The notes below the pieces were generated by a model. That model did no database searches, was not told the DNA's origin, and was given only the letters and a program-made list of their open reading frames with translations. Of a DNA stretch of 51,774 nt, positions 7,940-14,144 are shown piece after piece; positions within the stretch are counted from its first letter, which is position 1; each line of letters opens with the position of its first letter. Origin of the DNA: JAWVFM01 sp038237625 (GTDB lineage Bacteria > Actinomycetota > Thermoleophilia > Solirubrobacterales > 70-9); NCBI GenBank assembly GCA_038237625.1, contig JBBRYM010000020.1, positions 1 through 51,774 of the forward strand. Reading direction: 5' to 3'. A program made the translations under genes and the position numbers.

Positions 7940-8347
7940 ATGCCAACCGCAACCACCACCGGAATCAAGAAGATCGGGACCGTCTGTGTCGGAATCAGTG
8001 ACACCGACCAGGCGATCGACTTCTACGTCAACAAGCTCGGCCTGACGAAGACGACCGACGTGCCGTTCGGCCCTCCGGGTCAGGAGGCGCGCTGGGTCGA
8101 GGTCTCGACCGAGGGCGCCGAGACCACGATCGCGCTGGCACCTCCGCCCCCCGGCGGCGAGGCCGGCAACGCCTCGACGGGCATCGCCCTGCAGACGGCC
8201 GACATCGACGCGACGCACGCGGCTCTGAAGGACGCCGGCGTGGACGTCGACGACGAGGTCTCGCGGATGGGCGACCCCGTCCCGCCGATGTTCTGGCTTC
8301 GCGACCCCGAGGGCAACAGCCTGTTCGTGGTCGAGAGCAAGGACTGA
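7940..8347 (+). CDS. VOC-family protein
   Basis: A second vicinal oxygen chelate protein, 135 residues: KKIGTVCVGISDTDQAIDFYVNKLGLTKTTDV is module one and TGIALQTADIDATHAALKDAGVDVDDEV through FWLRDPEGNSLFVVE is module two. The ATG follows AGGAGGAATCC, the same strong ribosome site context as the VOC gene 95 bp upstream. An in-frame start further upstream (7874) would add a non-family leader and is rejected. The two VOC genes are only distantly similar, so an old duplication or independent recruitment are both possible. The metal-binding His is less obvious here. Confidence 0.85.
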   Translation: MPTATTTGIKKIGTVCVGISDTDQAIDFYVNKLGLTKTTDVPFGPPGQEARWVEVSTEGAETTIALAPPPPGGEAGNASTGIALQTADIDATHAALKDAGVDVDDEVSRMGDPVPPMFWLRDPEGNSLFVVESKD

Positions 8348-8371
8348 TTCAAAACCTCACCTGAGGGTCAT

Positions 8372-8397
8372 GGGCCGCCGCGCTAGCGCGGCGGCCC
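8372..8397. terminator. 26-bp perfect palindrome between convergent genes
   Basis: Arms GGGCCGCCGCGCT and its exact complement meet without a spacer at 8384/8385. It lies between the plus-strand VOC gene (ending 8347) and the minus-strand nucleotidyltransferase gene (ending 8446). It would form a very stable hairpin on either strand and can serve as a bidirectional terminator, although no T-run follows. Confidence 0.55.
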
Positions 8398-8445
8398 TGC
8401 CGCGTGCGGGGACTCAGAAACGCCGAGGCCGGCTCTCTTCGTGCC

Positions 8446-9000
8446 TCACGCTCGATCGCTATCGACGCGCTCGACGGCCGCGTCGATGCGCGCGAGGCGC
8501 TCGTCGTCTGCTCCCGCCAGCTCCGCAATGCGCTCGCGCAGGGCATCGACGTCCAGGGTCTTGGCCTCGAGCATGGCCTCGATGTCCGCCCAGTCGCGAG
8601 TGCGGTCGAACATCACCTTGAAGACAGCGAGCTCGACCGGGCCAAGGACCGGAATCTCCGCGCCTTCGAAGGGCACTCGGCGCCGGTGGCGGGCGGCCTC
8701 CTCGTGGATGGGCAGGTTGTTGAAGAAGAGGTCGATGGGGGTGCCGTCCCACCACAGCCGGGCCTGCCCGTCGCGGACGATCGCAACGATGCTCCCGTCG
8801 TCGTAGGCGACGCCTTTCGGCAGGGCTTCGAGGGCCGCTTCGCAATCGCCGCTCGGAACGAAGATGTTGACGTCGATGTCGCTCGTGCCGCGCGGATCGT
8901 TCGTCCAGTAGGCGAGAGCGATGGCGCCGCCGAAGGCGTGGGCGACGTGGGCGGTATCCAGGCCCCGGTGAATCGCCAGCAGGCGCTCGGCGAGGTTCAT
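8446..9000 (-). CDS. Nucleotidyltransferase-fold protein, AbiEii-like (putative toxin)
   Basis: A 184-residue protein with the minimal nucleotidyltransferase pattern: FGGAIALAYWTNDPRGTSDIDVNIF (about residues 23-47) supplies the GG turn and the D-x-D metal pair, and PIDLFF a third acidic position. Such domains transfer nucleotides to small molecules, proteins or tRNA; AbiEii and MenA toxins of type IV-like systems share them. It overlaps the upstream XRE-type gene by four bases, so the pair looks like a TA or regulatory module. It has a helical C-terminal third (ELAVFKVMFDRTRDWADIEAML). Toxin function is inferred from context. Confidence 0.7.
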   Translation of the reverse strand: MNLAERLLAIHRGLDTAHVAHAFGGAIALAYWTNDPRGTSDIDVNIFVPSGDCEAALEALPKGVAYDDGSIVAIVRDGQARLWWDGTPIDLFFNNLPIHEEAARHRRRVPFEGAEIPVLGPVELAVFKVMFDRTRDWADIEAMLEAKTLDVDALRERIAELAGADDERLARIDAAVERVDSDRA

Positions 9001-9335
9001 GAGCCCTCCGCGGCGGGTCGCAGTGGCGGGAATTGGAGAGTTCGCGCGTGCTTCGTCGGCAGCCGGCCGGCGAGATCCAGGACTGCGGCCAAGGTGCGTC
9101 CGCGCTCAGCCAGCGTGCGGCTGCCCGGCGAGCTCACGGGCCGCGTCGCCGGGGCAGTTGTGAGACGCCTGCCGCAGGCGGAGAACAGGCGCGCGAGAGT
9201 CGTCGCCGAGGGTGTCTTGCCCCCCGACTCATAAGCGGAAAGGGTGGCCTGGGACGTGCCGCTGAGCTGGGCGAGCTCGGCTTGGGTCAGCCCGGCGCGG
9301 TGGCGCGCGAAGCGAATCTCATGCGCGATGTCCAC
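8997..9335 (-). CDS. XRE-family helix-turn-helix protein (putative antitoxin/repressor)
   Basis: A 112-residue protein with an N-terminal HTH_3 domain (IRFARHRAGLTQAELAQLSGTSQATLSAYESGGKTPSATTLARL). The C-terminal tail LAERGRTLAAVLDLAGRLPTKHA probably contacts the partner. The gene starts with GTG (TCCAC on the plus strand) six bases after a perfect TATAAT box and has no ribosome site, so it should be translated from a leaderless message. It overlaps the nucleotidyltransferase gene by ATGA. The role as antitoxin is inferred from order and overlap. Confidence 0.75.
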   Translation of the reverse strand: MDIAHEIRFARHRAGLTQAELAQLSGTSQATLSAYESGGKTPSATTLARLFSACGRRLTTAPATRPVSSPGSRTLAERGRTLAAVLDLAGRLPTKHARTLQFPPLRPAAEGS

Positions 9336-9341
9336 GCCGAG

Positions 9342-9347
9342 ATTATA
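9342..9347 (-). promoter_or_regulatory. -10 box (TATAAT) of the XRE/nucleotidyltransferase operon
   Basis: On the minus strand TATAAT is followed after six bases (CTCGGC) by the GTG start, so transcription would begin at or next to the start codon. No good -35 hexamer is seen at 17 bp. The flanking TATCTGAGCGGATA has partial dyad symmetry and may be an operator. Confidence 0.5.
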
Positions 9348-9386
9348 TCCGCTCAGATATGAGAGGTAGGCTTCGGGGATAACCCC

Positions 9387-9410
9387 GCCGGTGCCGGTGC
9401 CGGTGCCGGT
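9387..9410. repeat. Hexanucleotide tandem repeat, four GCCGGT units
   Basis: Four perfect GCCGGT copies followed by a degenerate GCCGCC lie in the 133-bp divergent intergenic region between the two TA-like modules. The repeat is prone to slippage and could vary promoter spacing between strains. Confidence 0.7.
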
Positions 9411-9421
9411 GCCGCCAACAC

Positions 9422-9462
9422 CTTGCGAAAAGCTTGCGCTTGCGTTTTGCTTGCGCTAGGGT
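9422..9462 (+). promoter_or_regulatory. Promoter and duplicated operator of the Xre/RES operon
   Basis: Two tandem 17-bp units, CTTGCGAAAAGCTTGCG (9422-9438) and CTTGCGTTTTGCTTGCG (9439-9455), each contain two CTTGCG half-sites 11 bp apart. They overlap a promoter read as TTGCGC (9434-9439), 17 bp, TAGGGT (9457-9462). The -10 box lies six bases before the ATG, so the transcript is probably leaderless. The four CTTGCG words are the likely binding sites of the Xre antitoxin. Confidence 0.55.
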
Positions 9463-9468
9463 GTAGCT

Positions 9469-9813
9469 ATGGCTCCGGCAACCCTCCAGAAGGTCTCGCT
9501 CCTCGACGAGATCCAGGACGCATTCGAGCTCTCCAATGTCGAGCTCGGTCGGCTGTTCGGCGTCAGCCGCCAGGCCATCGGCGAGTGGCGCCAGCGCGGC
9601 GTGCCCGGCTCACGCCAGGACAAGGCAGCGACGGTGGCAGCGATCGCTGACCTGCTCTCCCATCGGCTGAAGCCTGAGCGGATCCCGGGCATCGGCCGGC
9701 GGCCGGCGACCGCCTACGGCGGTCAGTCGATGCTGGAGATGATCGAGGGCGACCGCCATCGCGAGCTGCTCGAGCTGGTGCGCGCATCGTTCGACTGGGC
9801 TGCGACGGGCTGA
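9469..9813 (+). CDS. Xre-type antitoxin of a RES/Xre module
   Basis: A 114-residue protein. The helix-turn-helix (ELSNVELGRLFGVSRQAIGEWRQRGVP, about residues 24-50) is followed by a helical linker and a C-terminal segment (LEMIEGDRHRELLELVRASFDWA) of the kind that occupies the toxin pocket in MbcA/ParS-type antitoxins. It is six bases upstream of the RES gene. The ATG lies directly after the -10 box, with no ribosome site. Autorepression through the CTTGCG repeats is likely. Confidence 0.8.
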   Translation: MAPATLQKVSLLDEIQDAFELSNVELGRLFGVSRQAIGEWRQRGVPGSRQDKAATVAAIADLLSHRLKPERIPGIGRRPATAYGGQSMLEMIEGDRHRELLELVRASFDWAATG

Positions 9814-9819
9814 GCCCCG

Positions 9820-10356
9820 GTGCGGACGGTCAGCCGCGGGGGCGCCTACTTGCGGGTCGCCGATCCGACCTGGCGAAACCCTCTCGACGGCAGCTACTCC
9901 GAGCGCTCCGGCGGTCGCTGGAACGCCCCCGATTCCTTCCCGGTCGTCTACCTATGCCGGTCGGTCGCCGTCGCGCGGGCAGTGGTGTTCGGCCAGCTCG
10001 AGAGCCATCCCTACGGCGTCGAGGACCTCAACCCGAGCATGGCCCCGGTGCTGGTGGAGACGACGGTGCGCACCGAGCACTTCGCCGATGCGATCACGGC
10101 TCGTGGCCTGGGCTCCATGGGGCTGCCGGCGACGTATCCGCATGACGAGCGCGGCCGGATCGTCGGCTGGAAGCGCTGCCAACCTCTCGGCGAGGAGGCG
10201 TTCGAAGCCGGCCACCCTGGGATCGCCTGCCGAAGCGCCGCGCCGACGGCACCGCGCGGCGGCGAGGAGCTCGCCTGGTTTCAGCGCGGCCGGCGGCGGC
10301 TTGGAGCCCGGCGGGTGCGCCCGTTCGCCGACTGGTTTTGGAGTGCCGACGCCTAA
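9820..10356 (+). CDS. RES-domain toxin
   Basis: A 178-residue RES-domain protein. Family landmarks are the N-terminal Arg in YLRVADPTW, the GGRWN motif in ERSGGRWNAPD (about residues 30-37), the YLCRSVAVARA helix and the late Ser in GIACRSA. RES toxins such as MbcT degrade NAD+ and ParT ADP-ribosylates PRPP synthetase; either activity is possible. The Glu usually found at the end of the alanine-rich helix is not at the expected place, so activity needs testing. The start is GTG. Its stop interlocks with that of the convergent zinc-ribbon gene. Confidence 0.8.
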   Translation: MRTVSRGGAYLRVADPTWRNPLDGSYSERSGGRWNAPDSFPVVYLCRSVAVARAVVFGQLESHPYGVEDLNPSMAPVLVETTVRTEHFADAITARGLGSMGLPATYPHDERGRIVGWKRCQPLGEEAFEAGHPGIACRSAAPTAPRGGEELAWFQRGRRRLGARRVRPFADWFWSADA

Positions 10357-10652
10357 GGCTCCCGGTCGCGTCGCTCGGCGCGCTGCGAGAGCCGGTCCTT
10401 CGCGCGCCTGAGGAGGTCCCCGAGAACGCCCACCCCGCTGGGGGCCGGGACGGTTCCGCCGGTGGTCGTGGTTCGCGGGATCCGCAAAGGCCTGTTGGGC
10501 GTGCTGCTCTGCTCAGGTCCGGGAGCCGAGATCGCGTCCGGGCCGGCCGGCTTCGTGGCGCCCCCCGCCGCCAGCGGGTCGAAGCCGCACTTGGGGCAGG
10601 GTTCGGCGATGTTGCCCTCGACGTCCTTGCCGCAGTTGGAGCAGGTGTGCAC
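10353..10652 (-). CDS. Small zinc-ribbon protein of unknown function
   Basis: A 99-residue protein starting with GTG. The N-terminus holds two CxxC pairs (CSNCGKD and CPKCGFD, residues 4-24) forming a zinc ribbon. The remainder is Pro/Thr/Ala-rich and probably disordered, ending with a basic helix (LRRAKDRLSQRAERRDREP). It may be a zinc-dependent scaffold. It overlaps the convergent RES gene by four bases and lies downstream of the UbiB-like kinase gene on the same strand. Confidence 0.65.
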   Translation of the reverse strand: MHTCSNCGKDVEGNIAEPCPKCGFDPLAAGGATKPAGPDAISAPGPEQSSTPNRPLRIPRTTTTGGTVPAPSGVGVLGDLLRRAKDRLSQRAERRDREP

Positions 10653-10673
10653 GCGCTCAGTCTCCCACCGCGC

Positions 10674-12059
10674 TCAGGCGTGGTGCTCGGCCAGCCAGGC
10701 CGCGTGCCGGGCGCCGAGCTCGCCGATGGTCTCGCCGTCCTCCACCAGCTCGCGCATGAGCGCGCCCCAGGGAGCGGCGGCGCGAACCTGCGAGGCGATC
10801 TGGAAGAGCAGGCCCTCCATGCGGCGCAGGAGCAGCGCCTCGGGAGGCAGGGTCATTTGGCGAAGCTGCTCGACCAGCTCGCTGCCGTCCTCCTGGCGAA
10901 GCGCCTCGCTGCCGCGCCAGAGGTCCTCGGGGGCGAGGCGAAGAGGCTCGTCGGAGTAAAGCCACCACGAGATCGCGCGCATGTGACGCATCAGCAGGTC
11001 CGAGCGCCATTGCGCCAGCTCGCCCGGCAGGTAGCCCAGCTCCTTCATCCCGGCCACCAGCGCGTCGGCGTCCTCGTCGCGGACCGCGGCGACGATCTGC
11101 GCCTCACGGCGCAGGTAGTCGGGCGGCAGGCGGCGGGCCATGCCGAAGTCGAAGAACGAAACCTGGCCGTCGGGGCCGAGCAGGTAGTTGCCCGGATGCG
11201 GGTCGCCGAGCGCCAGGCCGAGCCCCATGGCCGTGCCGTAGAAGAAGCGGTAGACGATCTGCGCGTAGCGGTCGCGGACCTCGTCGGGCTCCTCGGCGAC
11301 CGCCCGGTAGTCGAGGCCGTCAACCCAGTCGGTGACGAGCACCTGGCGGCGGCTGAGCTGCGTGTCGACGCCCGGGACCTCGATGAAGGGATGCCCGCGC
11401 CAGTAGCGCGCCACGCGACGGTGGGTGGCGGCCTCGAGCTCGTAGTCGCACTCCTCGACGATTCGCTCGCGAAGCTCGGCCATCACGTCGGCGACCTCCA
11501 GGCCGGGCATCATCCGGCGCAGGACGGGGGAGAGCATCCGCAGGTTTCGCATGTCGGACTCCACCGCGTCGGCGATGCCGGGGTACTGGACCTTCACCGC
11601 GACCTCGCGGCCCTCGGCGGTGCGTCCGCGGTAGACCTGGCCGATCGAGGCCGCGGCGGCCGGCTCGGGGTCGATCTCGGCGAGCACGCGCTCGGGCTCG
11701 TCGTCCCACTCGGACGCCATCACCGCGCGCATCTGCTTCCAGCCGACCGCCGGAACGTCGTCGCGAAGCGAGGCCAGGCGCTGCTGGAGGTAGGCGGACT
11801 GGTCGGGGTCGAGGCCGGGGAACTCGACGGTCGAGAGCACCTGCCCGGCCTTCATCGCGGCGCCGCGCATCACCGCGAGCTGGTCGACGAGCGAGTCGAT
11901 CGTCGCGACCATCCGATCGCCGCGGCGGCGGCGCTGGTCGATGTCGGTCCCGCGGGTGTCGATCCGGTCGCCCACCCAGCGCGCGGCGCCACCGGCCGCC
12001 ACACGCCCCAGGCGCGCGGTGCGGGCGGTGCGCCCGCGGATCGGTCCCTTCTCGGCCAT
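10674..12059 (-). CDS. AarF/ABC1/UbiB-family atypical kinase
   Basis: A 461-residue member of the ADCK/UbiB family. Diagnostic motifs are KAGQ in AAMKAGQVLS, the Ala-rich nucleotide loop AAAASIGQVYRG, VAVKVQYPG, the catalytic GDPHPGNYLLG and FFDFGMARR. These atypical kinases have ATPase activity linked to isoprenoid-quinone lipids in other organisms. The start is the ATG at 12059 (MAEKGPIRG), close to the conserved region; an upstream in-frame start would extend through the divergent promoter. No transmembrane segment is evident. It is divergent from a lipoprotein gene across an 85-bp gap. Confidence 0.88.
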   Translation of the reverse strand: MAEKGPIRGRTARTARLGRVAAGGAARWVGDRIDTRGTDIDQRRRRGDRMVATIDSLVDQLAVMRGAAMKAGQVLSTVEFPGLDPDQSAYLQQRLASLRDDVPAVGWKQMRAVMASEWDDEPERVLAEIDPEPAAAASIGQVYRGRTAEGREVAVKVQYPGIADAVESDMRNLRMLSPVLRRMMPGLEVADVMAELRERIVEECDYELEAATHRRVARYWRGHPFIEVPGVDTQLSRRQVLVTDWVDGLDYRAVAEEPDEVRDRYAQIVYRFFYGTAMGLGLALGDPHPGNYLLGPDGQVSFFDFGMARRLPPDYLRREAQIVAAVRDEDADALVAGMKELGYLPGELAQWRSDLLMRHMRAISWWLYSDEPLRLAPEDLWRGSEALRQEDGSELVEQLRQMTLPPEALLLRRMEGLLFQIASQVRAAAPWGALMRELVEDGETIGELGARHAAWLAEHHA

Positions 12060-12144
12060 CCAGCAGATTCTGGCGGACCGCACCAATCGAACCCGCAAGT
12101 CGGGGCGCCCGTACTCCCGTGCGATGACCATGAAAGGACTTGGA

Positions 12145-12360
12145 ATGAGAACTCTTGGAATTCGCTCGGGCGCCCTGGCGGGCGCGGCGGCGCTGGCCCT
12201 CGCGATCGCCGGCTGCGGCTCCTCGGGCAGCTCCAGCACCACCGCCGCGGGATCGGCTGCGGGCTCCGGCTCGAGCAGTACGCCCGCGAGCTCCGGCTCA
12301 TCTTCATCCGGGAGCGGCGGGAGCGCTCCGGCGGGTGGAGGCGGCGGTTACGGCTACTGA
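12145..12360 (+). CDS. Small Ser/Gly-rich lipoprotein
   Basis: A 71-residue protein with a lipoprotein signal peptide ending in the lipobox IAGC at about residue 24. The mature part is a low-complexity Ser/Gly/Ala tether closing in GGGGGYGY. The ATG at 12145 is preferred over in-frame ATGs at 12124 and 12130 because AAAGGA lies 7 bases before it. No folded domain can fit. It overlaps the next lipoprotein gene by 26 bases in another frame if that gene starts at its GTG. Confidence 0.6.
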   Translation: MRTLGIRSGALAGAAALALAIAGCGSSGSSSTTAAGSAAGSGSSSTPASSGSSSSGSGGSAPAGGGGGYGY

Positions 12361-12955
12361 ATCAGCCCGGGCGCGGGCGGCGGGACGGCCGCCCGCGTTG
12401 GCCGCAGCCATTGCCCTGATCGCCCTCGCCGGCTGCGGCAGCGCGAGCAGCGCCTCCTCGCCTTCACCGGCCGCGAAGCTCCGCGCCTACGTCGCCGCGG
12501 TGGAGAAGGTGAGGCTGCCGGTCAACGACCTGCTCGACCGCGCCGACCCGATCCTCACCGCCTACGCCGATCACGGCATCGGCTCCGGCGCGGCGAAGCG
12601 GCGCTTCAGCGCCCTGGAGCGGACTTTCGGCGGCTACGCGACCGCGGCGGCCGAGGTCAAGCCCGTGCCCGCCAAGCTACGCGCCGCCAACCTCGCCTAC
12701 GTCCACACCTACGTTCTCGAGGACACCTACCTCGCGGCGCTGGCCGCGGCGATCCCCGAGCGCGCCTTCGACTCGCTGCCCGCCACCCAGAACGCCCAGC
12801 GCCGGGCGATCGTCGCCTGGCGGATTCGCCTGGAGGTGCTGGCGCACCACCTCGGCGTAAAGCTGCCCGCCGACATCCAGCAGGCGGGGCGCGGCGAGAT
12901 TGCGCCTTCGCCCGCGGGGGAACAGAACCCAGCAGTCACGAAATTGTGTCCATAG
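12335..12955 (+). CDS. Putative lipoprotein of unknown function
   Basis: About 206 residues. A basic stretch (ARARAAGRPP) precedes the hydrophobic core LAAAIALIALAGC, with the lipobox at LAGC. The mature domain is all-helical by composition (KLRAYVAAVEKVRLPVNDLLDRADPILTAYADHG, then a long alanine-rich region) and ends with a proline-rich tail and a final Cys-Pro. The start is uncertain: GTG at 12335 keeps the positive n-region; TTG at 12398 would begin inside the core. It follows the Ser/Gly lipoprotein and is probably co-expressed. No family is recognised. Confidence 0.6.
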   Translation: MEAAVTATESARARAAGRPPALAAAIALIALAGCGSASSASSPSPAAKLRAYVAAVEKVRLPVNDLLDRADPILTAYADHGIGSGAAKRRFSALERTFGGYATAAAEVKPVPAKLRAANLAYVHTYVLEDTYLAALAAAIPERAFDSLPATQNAQRRAIVAWRIRLEVLAHHLGVKLPADIQQAGRGEIAPSPAGEQNPAVTKLCP

Positions 12956-12968
12956 GGGTCTGACCCCT
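12954..12968. repeat. Palindrome AGGGGTC-T-GACCCCT (copy 1)
   Basis: A 7-bp perfect stem with a one-base centre ends just upstream of the AGGAGG ribosome site of the next gene. The same 15-base sequence recurs at 30524-30538 in the same position relative to another small gene, and a related hairpin is at 45902-45920. It can act as a terminator for the lipoprotein gene or as an RNA structure near the ribosome site. Confidence 0.6.
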
Positions 12969-12982
12969 TCAAGGAGGAACTG

Positions 12983-13432
12983 ATGACAACCAAGCCCGAC
13001 TTCACCGAGGATGAGTGGAAGCAGATCGCCACGGCGCCCACGAGCGCGGGACTGATGGTCGCGACGGCGTCTCGAGGCGGCACGTTTCGCGAGTCGTTTT
13101 CGATGGCGAAGGCCTATACCGAGGCTCGCCAGCAGCACGGCGGGTCGGAGCTGCTCGACGAGCTGGTGGGCGGCAAGCCCGAGGTCGACCGAACGCGCCC
13201 GCATTCCGCCGAGGAGCTGACCGCCCACTCGCTGGAGAACATCCGCGGGGCCGTCGCCGCACTCGAGGCGAAGGCAACGCCCGAGGAAGTCGCGGCCTAC
13301 CGGCAGTTCGTGCATGGCCTGGCCGAGCGTGTCGCGGAGGCGCATTCCGAGGACGGCGAGAAGGTCAGCCCGGACGAACAGACGGCGATTCAGGCAATCG
13401 ACGACGCCCTCGGCGAGGCAAAGCTCGGTTGA
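12983..13432 (+). CDS. Conserved-looking hypothetical protein
   Basis: A 149-residue soluble, largely helical protein. It begins FTEDEWKQIATAPTSAGLMVATASRGG and later has EVAAYRQFVHGLAERVAEAHSEDGEKVSPDEQTAIQAIDDAL, which reads like a helical bundle with an acidic loop. A strong ribosome site (AGGAGG) lies 7 bp before the ATG. There is no signal peptide, metal site or membrane segment. I do not recognise a characterised family. Confidence 0.65.
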   Translation: MTTKPDFTEDEWKQIATAPTSAGLMVATASRGGTFRESFSMAKAYTEARQQHGGSELLDELVGGKPEVDRTRPHSAEELTAHSLENIRGAVAALEAKATPEEVAAYRQFVHGLAERVAEAHSEDGEKVSPDEQTAIQAIDDALGEAKLG

Positions 13433-13478
13433 CGAGAGTTGTAGATTCGCGCTGTCACGACCACGCGAGGAGGTGCGC

Positions 13479-13652
13479 ATGGAAGCGGAGTTCGAGTTCG
13501 ACGACAAGCCCTCGGAGGCCACCCAGTGGGCCGAGGAAGCGACCGAGGATGACGAGGAGTTCGCGGAGCTCGATGACGAGGATCTAACTGAGCTCGAGGA
13601 CTACGAGGACAACGCGCCCGCCCTCGAGGACGAGGACGTCATCGAGCCCTAG
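13479..13652 (+). CDS. Small highly acidic protein
   Basis: A 57-residue protein in which close to half the residues are Asp or Glu (for example EEATEDDEEFAELDDEDLTELEDYEDN). The ATG at 13479 follows a strong GAGGAGG site, which decides the start within a longer open frame. It is probably disordered. A second acidic small protein occurs at 30555-30737. The function is unknown; acidic microproteins can act as nucleic-acid mimics or ion buffers, but nothing here proves it. Confidence 0.6.
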   Translation: MEAEFEFDDKPSEATQWAEEATEDDEEFAELDDEDLTELEDYEDNAPALEDEDVIEP

Positions 13653-13664
13653 TTGCGGCGGTGA

Positions 13665-13678
13665 GGGGCTTTAGCCCC
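13665..13678. terminator. Short hairpin between convergent genes
   Basis: GGGGCT, two T, AGCCCC forms a 6-bp stem. It lies after the acidic microprotein gene and overlaps the stop of the convergent cupin gene (13671-13673). It can terminate the plus-strand transcript. Confidence 0.4.
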
Positions 13679-14144
13679 GCTCGCCCTCCCAGTAGTCCTT
13701 CGCGTCCGCGCGCTTGACGATCAGCTCGTCGGCGCCGCTCGGGTCGGGCCAGATCCCGACCTTGTCGCTGTCGGGGTAGACGGCGACTGCCGGGTAGCGG
13801 TCGGTTGAGAAGAACAGAAAGCGCGCCGTCTCGGAGCCCGTGCTGGTGAGGCGGTGCGCGCCATCGGGGCCGACCGGAAAGCAGGTGACGTCGCCGACGC
13901 GCATCTTCTGCTCGCCTTCGGGCGTGCGGATCGTCAGCTCGCCCTTCAAGACGAGCAGCCACTCCTCGTTGTTGTACTCGTAGTGGTAGGGGCAGTTGGA
14001 GTTGCCCGGCTCCATGTCGTAGAGCCGCGCCGTGATCATCGACGCGCCGATCTTGTCCTCGAGATGGACCTCGGGAGCGTGGAAGCCCTCGGGCTCGTCG
14101 GGGTCGGCGGCGGTCTCGGCTTCGAAGATGTTGAAAGCTCTCAT
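13671..14144 (-). CDS. Cupin-domain protein
   Basis: A 157-residue single-domain cupin. Motif one is YHYEYNNEEWLLVLKGELTIRTPEG (about residues 53-77), with the metal-binding His and Glu, and motif two FPVGPDGAHRLTSTG. The C-terminal tail has Trp and acidic residues (KDYWEGERG). It overlaps the aldehyde dehydrogenase gene by ATGA and is the last gene of the nine-gene minus-strand carbohydrate series. Cupins in such loci are often sugar isomerases, epimerases or binding proteins; which one cannot be decided here. Confidence 0.8.
   Translation of the reverse strand: MRAFNIFEAETAADPDEPEGFHAPEVHLEDKIGASMITARLYDMEPGNSNCPYHYEYNNEEWLLVLKGELTIRTPEGEQKMRVGDVTCFPVGPDGAHRLTSTGSETARFLFFSTDRYPAVAVYPDSDKVGIWPDPSGADELIVKRADAKDYWEGERG

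Noticed and set aside
9387..9455. Short repeats considered as a CRISPR array
   Set aside because: Units are 6 or 17 bp and directly adjacent with no spacers; an operator and microsatellite explain them.
12124..12360. Longer start for the Ser/Gly lipoprotein at ATG 12124 or 12130
   Set aside because: The ATG at 12145 has a ribosome site and gives a standard lipoprotein signal; the upstream starts add residues without benefit.
10338..12419. 693-codon plus-strand frame over the UbiB-like kinase
   Set aside because: The opposite strand has all UbiB motifs; this frame shows only low-complexity Val/Ala/Leu/Arg composition.
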